DNA of 64,000 bases, from assembly GCF_016801865.2 (NCBI RefSeq), contig NC_068938.1:94078221-94142220 (forward strand), written 5' to 3'. Source of the DNA: Culex pipiens pallens. Lineage: Eukaryota > Arthropoda > Insecta > Diptera > Culicidae. A program made the translations under genes and the position numbers. The notes below the pieces were generated by a model. The model did not search any database, was not told the DNA's origin, and was given only the letters and a program-made list of their open reading frames with translations. This document shows positions 33,389 to 43,300 of the stretch, in pieces. Position 1 is the first letter of the stretch, and each line of letters starts with the position of its first letter.

Positions 33389-35031
33389 GAGCAGTTCTCT
33401 ACGAAATCGGTCCTTTTTTAAATTTTAATTTTTGTATTTTTTTATCCAGCTGAAACTTTTTTGGTGCCTGGACAATAAAATAATACACGGTAAAAAAAAT
33501 TTGGTGATTTTTAATTTAACTTTTTGTCAATAAAACTTGATTTGCAAAAAACCACTATTTTTAATTTTTTATATGTTTAAGGGGACATAAAATGTCAACA
33601 TTTCAGAAATTTCCAGGTTGTACAAAAAAGCTTTAACCGAGTTATGAATTTTCGAATCAACACTATTTTTTGAAAAAATCGAAATATTGGTCGCCAAAAT
33701 TTTTCAACTTTATTTTTCGATGTAAAATCAAATTTGCAATCAAAAAGTACTTCAGTGAAATTTTCATTAAGTGCACCGTTTTCAAGATATAGCCATATTT
33801 AAGATTTTAAAAAAAATAGTCGCAGTTTTCCATTTTTTTTTTTCAAATTAGTGCCCATGTTTGCCCACTTTTGGATAATTTTTTTTTTTTTGAAAAGCTG
33901 AGAAAATTCTCTATATTTTGCACTTTTGAACTTTGTTGATACGACCTATAGTTGCTGAGATATTGCCATGCAAACGTTTAAAAAGCAGGAAAATTGATGT
34001 TTTCTAAGTCTTACCCAAACAACCCACCATTTTCTAACGTCGATATCTCAGCAACTAATGGTCCGATTTTCAATGTTAAAATATGAAACATTCGTGAAAT
34101 TTTCCGATCTTTCCGAAAACAATACTTTTAAAATTTCAAATCAAGACTAACATTTCAAAAGGGCCAAACATTCAATATTACGCTTTTTTGAAATGTTAGT
34201 CTTGATTTAAAAAAATTGAAAATATTTTTTTCGGAAAGATCGGAAAATTGCTGCTTCATATTTTAACGTTGAAAATCGGACCATTAGTTGCTGAGATTTC
34301 AACGTTAGAAAATGGTGGGTTGTTTGGGTGAGACTTAGAAAACATCAATTTTCCTGTTTTTAAACCTTTGCATGGCAATTTCTCAGCAACTAAAGGTCGT
34401 ATCAACAAAGTTCAAAAAAGCAAAATATAGAGAATTTTCTCAGCTTTTCAAAAAAAAAAATTATCCAAAAGTGGGCAAACATGGGCACTAATTTGAAAAA
34501 AAAAATGGAAAACTGCGACTATTTTTTTTTTTACTTTTTTTTTCAAAAGTGGGCAAACATGTGCACTAATTAAAAAAAATGAAAAACTGCGACTATTTTC
34601 AAAAAAGTTACCTAAAAATGGCTATAACTTGAAAACGGTGCACTTTATGAAAATTTCACTGAAGTACTTTTTGATTGCAAATTTGATTTTACATCGAAAA
34701 ATGAAGTTGAAAAATTTGTGCGACCAATATTTCGATTTTTTGAAAAAATAGTGTTGATTCGATTCATTTTTTTTTCAGTGTAGTCCTTATCCATACCTAC
34801 AACTTTGCCGAAGACACCAAATCGATCAAAAAATTCCTTCAAAAGGTACAGATTTTTGAATTTTCATATATCATTTTTGTATGGACAGCTGCCAAATTTG
34901 TATGGAAAATTATATGGACAAACTAATGATGCAAAATGGCTTCTTTGGGCATACCGAAGGCACCAAAAAAGTTTCAACCGGATTAAAAAACACAAAAAAA
35001 ATCGAATGGCCGAAATCTCAGAGAATTGCTC
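33389..35031. mobile_element. Large foldback element, copy 3 (diverged), 4-bp duplication TTAA
   Basis: It begins GAGCAGTTCTCTACGAAATC and ends CTCAGAGAATTGCTC, flanked by TTAA (33385-33388 and 35032-35035). The internal sequence matches copies 1 and 2 but has diverged and rearranged, with partial duplication of the aaactgcgactatttt segment near 34510-34600. It is the oldest of the three by sequence divergence. Confidence 0.8.
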
Positions 35032-35035
35032 TTAA

Positions 35036-35825
35036 TTAACTGACACTCAATGGTGCAATGGTTGGTAACACAATGATAAATGTGGGCTCCCTGAACGTGC
35101 TCCAATCGACAGAATTGAATTTTAGTGGATTCTCTGGCAATACATAAAATTGTAAATTTTGGGTACACCCTCAATTCAGAGTCGAGAGAATTGTTCTCTC
35201 AAAATGCATATAGGGCTCAGTCCCAAATTGAAAGAATAATGCTACCAACTCACACCATCAAAACAAATGTGTTCATTCGTTAACCCTCTAGTGGCCAAAT
35301 TTTTCCGATTTTTTTTATTTTTTTCGTGTTTAGGAGGTTATTTTGAACAACTTTTGTTCTACGAAAAACTTTATTTCTCTTGTTTTATGTTTTTCTTGAT
35401 TCATTTTTAGTATTTTAATTTGCATTTAGCTTGTTTAGTTTATGTATGTTTTCGGTAGTATTTGGTATATTCTACCACTTTCTATCATTATATTTTTCCT
35501 ATCTAATTTTTTCATGTCACTTTTTCAAAGTTTTGCTTGTTTTTCACATTTTCTGCTATGAAATTTGAAAAATTGCGTAAAATTACTGCATACTTCTTTT
35601 TTCTTAAAATATAGGAAATGTTAGTAAAAAACACAGGCAAAGTTGACCCCTTAAAAATGATATTTTTAAAAACATTGGCAAAGTCACATAAAACAAGTAC
35701 AACTTCCAACTCATAATTTTCCTAAAATTTTAAGAGTTCTTCTTTCAAATGCTTTTTAATCTAATCTAATCTAACCCTGCTTTTTAAAGACAAAAATTTG
35801 TTGAAAATGGATTTTTGGTGATTTT
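35036..35825. other. Non-coding stretch with (TAATC)n tract
   Basis: A short tandem taatctaatctaatctaacc at 35757-35776 is the complement of the TAGAT-type retroposon tail seen at 1666-1689, and probably marks the end of a minus-strand retroposon fragment. No gene. Confidence 0.4.
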
Positions 35826-36313
35826 TGCCTTCCTCACCTCACTGAGGTAAGGCTATAAAATCACTCGAAAATTGAACTTCTTAAATTTACCTTCTAGATA
35901 TACCTTCACGTATACATATCGACTCAGAATCAAATTCTGAACAAATGTTAGTCATGATTTTTTTTTCCACACGATTTTCTCAGAACTGGCTGAACCGATT
36001 TTGGCCGGGTCAGCCTCATTCGATTCGTTTTGGGGTCCAATAAGACCCTATTAAAATTTATACTGTTTAGTAAAGTATTTAAAAAGTTGTGCTAAGAAAA
36101 AGATATTTGTATCTACAAAAAAGGGTATTTTTTTGCATAACCTCAAAAGACCGGGTCCTTTTGTTTACGTGCGAGAGTCGCGCCAGATGCGAAACGCCCG
36201 GTTGCCACATTGCTTCAAAAGAGAGTCTGCATGTTTTCTGGAAAAGTCTGTATCAGGTATATATTTTTTCTTAAACTTATTTTTATTATTACTTTGTAAA
36301 TGTGAGGAAGGCA
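35826..36313. mobile_element. MITE with TGCCTTCCTCAC termini
   Basis: A 12-bp perfect inverted terminus, TGCCTTCCTCAC (35826-35837) and GTGAGGAAGGCA (36302-36313), borders about 490 bases of non-coding DNA. That DNA includes cgcgccagatgcgaaacgcccgg. No target duplication could be fixed with certainty. Confidence 0.65.
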
Positions 36314-36697
36314 CCAACCACCTAATGGTGGATTAAGAAACGTTTTTAAATCGAAGTTCGTCTAAAGGCGGTATTGGGTTGAAGAGGGTTAAGCAACCAT
36401 GCCCACCCAAGTTTATCTAATAAGGGGGTGCGCATGGTTGTTTGAGATAATTCCAAAATTTACAATTCTATTTATTGGCAGAGAATTCGCTTGGATTCAA
36501 TTAGGCCAATTACCTAGAGCGTGTTCAAGATGCTCAAATCATACCTTGAAGAAACTGAAACGTTTTCTGTCATCAACTAGAAAAATGTCGAGTTGTGAAA
36601 TTGGCATCCATTGCCTGAGTTTTCGTTTGGGTGTAAAAATGCATCAATGTTTTTATAACGAATTTCGGACAGTAATGTCAAAGCAACTAAATCTTAC
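36314..36697. other. Non-coding stretch
   Basis: I see no gene or recognisable repeat. The segment ends at the 4-bp target AGTT (36698-36701) of the next foldback insertion. Confidence 0.35.
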
Positions 36698-36701
36698 AGT
36701 T

Positions 36702-38641
36702 GAGCAGTTCTCTAGGATTTCGGTCATTCGATTTTTTTTGTATTTTTTAATCCGACTGAAACTTTTTTGGTGCCTTCGGTATGCCCAAAGAAGCCATTTT
36801 GCATCATTAGTTTGTCCATATAATTTTCCATACAAATTCGGCAGCTGTCCATACAAAAATGATGTATGAAAATTCAAAAATCTGTATATTTTGAAGGAAT
36901 TTTTTGATCGATTTGGTGTCTTCGGCAAAGTTGTAGGTATGGATACGGACTACACTGGAAAAAAATAATACACGGTAAAAAAAATTTGGTGATTTTTTTA
37001 TTTAACTTTTTATCACTAAAACTTGATTTACAAAAAAACACTATTTTTAATTTTTTTTATTTTTTGATATGTTTTAGAAGGCATAATATGCCAACTTTTC
37101 AGAAATTTCCAGGTTGTGCAAAAAATCACTGACCGAGTTATGAATTTTTTAATCAATACTGATTTTTTCAAAAAATCGAAATTTTGGTCGTAAAAATTTT
37201 TCAACTTCATTTTTCGATGTAAAATCAAATTTGCAATCAAAAAGTAATTTACTAAAATTTTGATAAGTGCACGCGTTTCTAGTTATAGCATATTTAAGTG
37301 ACTTTTTTTTTTGAAAAATAGTTCGCACAGTTTTTCATTTTTTTTAAATTAGTGCACATGTTTGCTCAGTTTTGAATAAAATATTTTTGAAAAGCTGAGA
37401 AAATTCTCTATATTTTGCTTCTTTGGTTTTTGTTGATACGACCTTTAGTTGCTGAGATATTGCAATGCAAAGGTTTAAAAACAGGAAATTTGATGTTTTC
37501 TAAGTTTCACCCAAACAACCCACCATTTTCTATCGTCAATATCTCAGCAACTAATGGTCCGATTTTCAATGTTAATATATGAAACAATTGTGAAATTTTC
37601 CGATCTTTTCGAAAAAAATATTTTTGGAATTTTCAAATCAAGACAATCATTTTCAAAGGGCGTAATAGTGAATGTTTGGCCTTTGTGAAATGTTAGTCTT
37701 GATTTGAAAATTCCAAAAATATTTTTTTCGAAGAGATCGGAAAATTTCACAAATGTTTCATATATTAACATTGAAAATCGGACCATTAGTTGCTGAGATA
37801 TTGACGATAGAAAATGGTGGGTTGTGTGGGTGAAACTTAGAAAACATCAATTTTCCTGTTTTTAAACCTTTGCATTGCAATATCTCAGCAACTAAAGGTC
37901 GTATCAACAAAGTCCAAATAAGCAAAATATAGAGAATTTTCTCAGCTTTTCAAAAATATTTTTTTCAAAACTGGGCAAACATGTGCACTAATTTAAAAAA
38001 AATGAAAAACTGCGACTATTTTCAAAAAAGTCACTTAAATATGGCTATAACTTGAAAACGGTGCACTTTATCAAAATTTTAGTAAAGTACTTTTTGATTG
38101 CAAATTTGATTTTACATCGAAAAATGAAGTTGAAAAATTTTTACGACCAAAATTTCGATTTTTTGAAAAAATCAGTATTGATTAAAAAATTCATAACTCG
38201 GTCAGTGATTTTTTGCACAACCTGGAAATTTCTGAAAAGTTGGCATTTTATGTCTTCTAAAACATATCAAAAAATAAAAAAAATAAAAAATAGTGTTTTT
38301 TTGTAAATCAAGTTTTAGTGATAAAAAGTTAAATAAAAAAATCACCAAATTTTTTTTTACCGTGTATTATTTTTTCCAGTGTAGTCCGTATCCATACCTA
38401 CAACTTTGCCGAAGACACCAAATCGATCAAAAAATTCCTTCAAAAGATACAGATTTTTGAATTTTCATACATCATTTTTGTATGGACAGCTGCCGAATTT
38501 GTATGGAAAATTATATGGACAAACTAATGATGCAAAATGGCTTCTTTGGGCATACCGAAGGCACCAAAAAAGTTTCAGCCGGATTAAAAAATACAAAAAT
38601 TAAAATTGAAGAAAAAAGACCGATTTCGTAGAGAATTGCTC
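36702..38641. mobile_element. Large foldback element, copy 2 (1.94 kb, most complete), 4-bp duplication AGTT
   Basis: It begins GAGCAGTTCTCTAGGATTTC and ends GATTTCGTAGAGAATTGCTC, flanked by AGTT (36698-36701 and 38642-38645). The two arms are reverse complements along nearly their whole length (about 950 bases each), meeting near 37670. Copy 1 shares the arms almost base for base outside its deletion. GAG...CTC termini with 4-bp duplications recall Sola-type elements, but no transposase is present to prove it. The conserved 65-codon ORF in each arm arises only because the arms are conserved. Confidence 0.9.
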
Positions 38642-39596
38642 AGTTGCAACGCTGAAACACTGACTTCATTCATGATTCAGGCGAGTAACACAGAAACTGC
38701 AACTCGTTTGTCTCCCTGCACTCGCGGATGATTAACTGTGGCAAGTGGTCGCGTCGCGCAAAGATCTGGTGCAAACCGGCATTCTTTGCATTTCTTCTGG
38801 ATTTCGACGCTATCCTCCTAGCAGTGTTCTCGTTCAGCATACGAGTCGTCTGCTTAATATCTGTAGACGGCTTCCGCATGTCATAAAACCAAACACGTTT
38901 TAAGAACAGCCAAGACCGTTTCGCAATCCGGTCAAACCCCGGAGATCCCGCCCACTGAGCTGATGTTAAAGGCAAGATGATCGCATCTTTGTTTGTTGTT
39001 ATATAATCCATTGAGGATGGCCGACGAAGCGAAAAGTCGCATCTCTTTTAATTAACTGCAGTTCTTGTGTGATGCTGAGTCTGGAGATTTTTCTATCAGG
39101 AACCACTCAGGGTGATCGACCATCGGCGTCAGCAGAATTCATATCTAGAACATGGTGTCTTCTTCCGCGGTTGCTTTCACTGCGATGGCTCGTTAGGGAT
39201 AGCCGCGCTGTCTAGACCACTTTTAGTTTAATGATTAATTTGCTCATCAGAGCTAGTTTTTACCACTTTTCCAAGCTACTTCCGGTACTTTGAAGCATTC
39301 CCCCTCCCGCCCAAGACAACAATCAGGAAGTGTGTGCTGTCTTTGTTTGGACATCCGCTGTCGACTTAGTCGAGGCTCTTATCACAACATAGTACACTAC
39401 ACTGCTTGCTAATAAATGGAGCACACTGAAGCTCGGACTTGCTGGGTGGGTGGTAATAAAATGTTGTTGCTGTACCACACGCGCAAGGGACACGTGTACG
39501 CATGTGGTTTCCGGTTGACAAACTGCCATGCGGCTCCACTATCCGCGCAGGGATAAATAACAAAGGAAGAGTCAGCAAAACTTTTTATTTTTCTTG

Positions 39597-39653
39597 ATTC
39601 GATTCTCCAAAGTGATTTTTTTCCGAGGCCTTCGGAGAATCGAGCCTGGACTG
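39597..39653. repeat. Fragment of the GATTATCCGAAG MITE family (variant)
   Basis: gattcgattctccaaagtg ... ccttcggagaatcgagcctggactg matches the right end of the MITEs at 10637 and 56123, with TTATCC replaced by TTCTCC in both arms. This suggests a subfamily or compensated change. Confidence 0.5.
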
Positions 39654-39726
39654 TATTTTCATTTTCTATATTTTCCTGTATTAGAACAATTAATAAAGAT
39701 TACAAAGCTAATAGTTTTATGAGGTT

Positions 39727-39770
39727 TTTCACTGGACTCACAATCCGTCGGCGGTTCGAATCCTGTTGGT
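39727..39770 (+). repeat. tRNA-like fragment
   Basis: GGACTCACAATCCGTCGGCGG followed by a B-box GGTTCGAATCC resembles the second module of the dimeric SINEs but lacks the rest of that element. It is a remnant rather than a gene. Confidence 0.35.
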
Positions 39771-40397
39771 CGTCATCTATAATGTCAACTTTTTCCTCTT
39801 TTGCAGGAATTAGTACCATAATACTTTGAAATATGATTATCTATTTCCAAATTTTAAGATATTAAATATTCTATAAAGTTTTTAGTCTTGATTTGCAAGG
39901 TTTTGAAACATATTTACAATGAATCAAAATTATTTAAATAAAAAAATGATGTTCCTGTTCCGATTACCGATATTCTCAGCTCTCATTAAATCACTCTTCC
40001 ACCGCAAAATTATTTATCTAACCAAACTGTATTCCGCGGGGTACGAAAAATAAATCAGACAACGCACCGAGCGTATCCGTCTGTTTAATTAAAGTTGAAA
40101 ATCGATAAAATCTCATTCAAATCATGCTCGTCTTTCGCTGGCAGAGGTTGATTCCACGCGACTGAATGATGCACGAATGCTTCTCGATTTTGTAATTCTC
40201 GCGGTGAGATCCGACCCAACTCCAGCATAAACAGTGCAGTTATGTAGGTCAAACGAGCGTGAACCTCAACCGGACGCCATACTAGAATGGCCCGGAAAAT
40301 TTCAAATTTTTTTTCACGATCCCAAATACCCACACCTACACCGACATCAAAGCCACTTCCGCTCAAGCCATGTTCTTCTTTTCTTTTCCCACCACAG

Positions 40398-43300
40398 GTC
40401 TGCAACCGAACGGAATGTGACTGCAAGGGACTGAAGGGAGCCCCCGGACAGATTGGACCACATGGCGTGCCGGGAGCGGCCGGTCTTCCCGGTGACATTG
40501 GCTTTGACGGACCTCCGGGTTATTCCGGAGAGCGAGGTGTCCGCGGTGAATTTGGTTCCACGGGCGACAAGGGTTACCGGGTGAGAATCGGAGAGCGATA
40601 AGTTGAATATTTGAAGAGTTGCTTAATAAAGTGTTACACTTTCAGGGTGATACCGGACCTCGTGGACCGGTTGGATATCCGGGAATTCCGGTAAGTGAGA
40701 AATTTGCGACTCATTAAGAGTTTGGTTTACAATTGAGACCATTCCAGGGTCTGCCGGGTGATGATGGACCGAGGGGCCCTCGAGGAATTGACGGGTGCAA
40801 CGGAACCGACGGTGCAATGGGAATTCCGGGTATGCCTGGCTGGCCAGGAGACCGTGGTCAACCAGGTTTGCAGGGACCTATCGGTTTTCGCGGAGACTCA
40901 GGCGAGGGAGGTATCAACTCCAAGGGAACGAAGGGTTCGATAGGCGAATCAGGAAGACCCGGAATAACAGGTGCCGACGGATTCAAGGGTAACCGTGGAT
41001 TGCCCGGAATCGATGGCATCAACGGTATAGATGGCGCAGTAGGCCCGAAAGGAGAACTAGGTGACGAGGGGGAAGCATCCATTCCGTTCTGTCCTGGAGA
41101 GCCCGGAGAACCTGGTGAACCGCTGTACTACTTTTCGAGCAAGAACTCAACTGTCAACAAGGGTATCAGTGGTCCGAAGGGTGATAACGGAGCGGACGGT
41201 CTGCCGGGTATTCCAGGCCGAAAAGGAGATACCGGTGGTTACGGTGAGCGTGGCCTCAAGGGCTTCAAGGGCGAAGAAGGTAACGTTGGAGACCGTGGAA
41301 AGCAAGGAAAGGATGGTCCACCTGGACCTTCCGGAGAAAAGGGTGAAAAAGGTGCTCCAGGATTCGCTGGTAGAGACGGAGAACTTGGAGATAAGGGTGA
41401 ACCCGGTGACGATGGTCGTTCTGGATTGCCCGGAACGCAAGGTGTCCGAGGACCGCCCGGATTATACGATCCAAATCTGGCACCAATTGTTATCGGCCCA
41501 GTAGGACCACAAGGAGACGTAGGCGCTGCCGGCAACCAAGGCTTGGGAGGAATCCCTGGCAATCCAGGCAGACGTGGTCTCATGGGTTTGCAGGGTCCTC
41601 CTGGTGATCCAGGTATTGATGGACCACGTGGTAAGAAAGGCACAACGATTGCTGGACAGCGTGGCGACGACGGTGAAAGTGGACCTCGTGGTCAAGTAGG
41701 CCCTCGTGGAGTTTCTGGTCCAGCGGGTACTAAAGGTCCCAAGGGATATCCCGGCAGAAGCATTCTTGGCGAAAAGGGAGAATCTGGATTGCCAGGACTT
41801 AACGGAGAATACGGCGACAAGGGTGACCAAGGTGAAATCGGCATAACGGGCGATAAAGGTCTACCAGGAATTGGATACAACATTACCGGTCCACCCGGAC
41901 CAGACGGAATTCCTGGCATGCAGGGTCCTCCGGGAGAAGCGGGCTGGAATGGGTATGATGGCTCAAAAGGAGATAGAGGTTTCCGTGGTGAAGACTGTGG
42001 AATATGTCCTCCTGGACCCAGGGGCATCAAGGGTGAGGGAGGTGACATTGGTAGGCCCGGATGGGAAGGATTCGATGGCAATCGAGGCTTGCCAGGACCA
42101 CGAGGCTTGAAGGGCGGACCTGGTAAACCTGGACCACAGGGAATTCCAGGACTTCAAGGTGAGAACAGTCTTGAATCACCATGCAAGCTCACATTACAAA
42201 CATCACTACGATTTTAGGAAATCCTGGAGAAAACGGCGAACCAGGTCGGCCAGGTATGAAGGGAGCGAAAGGAGAGGTCATCCGCGTGGGCAACATGGTG
42301 CACTTCCCGGGAGATAAGGGTGAGATGGGCATGTTCGGTCTGCAAGGTCAGCAAGGAGACGTGGGATTGGCTGGAGAACCGGGCGAACGCGGCTTCCCTG
42401 GCGAGCAAGGTCTCTTCGGAGACGATGGCAGTCCCGGTTTGCGAGGTCGTGATGGTGATCCTGGTCTACCTGGTCGGGACGGAGTTCATGGCAGAAATGC
42501 AGTGTACAACGCCTACAACATGTGGGGGCTGAAGGGATCGCAAGGTCCTCCGGGAGATGAGTAAGTTTGGAAGCGACAAATCAAATCAAAATCCAATTAC
42601 ATACAATTTCTTTACAGCGGTACTCCAGGCGAGCGAGGAGATCAGGGAGATCGCGGTGAGCGAGGTGCCACAGCTGAGTTTGACTACCTCATAACGGGCG
42701 ATAAGGGCGTACGGGGAGACTTCGGCGACGAAGGACCTTTTGGTGAGCCCGGCTATCGTGGAGAAATTGGAGATGAAGGTTTCAGAGGCGCCCCAGGTGT
42801 CCAGGGATCGGTCGGTGACAGCATTCAGGGTCCGATTGGATACAAGGGATACTTTGGCATTATCGGTGATCATGGTCTGCAAGGTGAAGATGGTTTTCCC
42901 GGTATGCCCGGCGTCGACGGCCCTCCCGGATTGCCCGGTTTGAAAGGTCAAAGAGGTGACCCCGGACGGGCCGTGTTGTTCGGCGAAAAGGGAGAAGAGG
43001 GTGAAGCGGGTTATTTCGGAGAGTTCGGAGACAAAGGATTCAAAGGAATGGAAGGTTATCGCGGTGCTCCTGGTATTACCGGTCCAAAAGGTGAAAAGGG
43101 CGACGATGGCGTGATGGGGAGAATTGGATTACCTGGAAACAAGGGTATGGTCGGAGATTTTATTTATGGTGACAGGGGTGCACCTGGTGCTGATGGAACC
43201 CCTGGAAGAACTGCGCCCTATGGTGACAAAGGAGAACGGGGTGAACCAGGAATAGAAGGACCTTCTGGACCCAAGGGAGAGATTGGCGACACTGGTAGAG

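Larger units (their letters stand above)
38646..40397. other. Non-coding stretch upstream of the first visible collagen exon
   Basis: It is probably intronic for the collagen gene, ending in a polypyrimidine tract and acceptor (cttttcccaccacag, to 40397). A 113-codon - strand ORF at 38670-39011 is open but unbiased and unrecognised. A fragment of the pogo-like MITE lies at 39597-39653 and a tRNA-like tract at 39727-39770. I could not find an exon encoding a signal peptide. Confidence 0.4.

Noticed and set aside
38670..39011. 113-codon - strand ORF beginning MDYITTNKDAIIL
   Set aside because: It is open but shows no codon bias and no domain that I recognise; it may be a degraded transposon fragment, but that cannot be supported.
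40287..40397. In-frame upstream extension of the first visible collagen exon (MARKISNFF...FLFPPQ)
   Set aside because: It reads through a clear polypyrimidine tract and CAG acceptor, and lacks a signal peptide.
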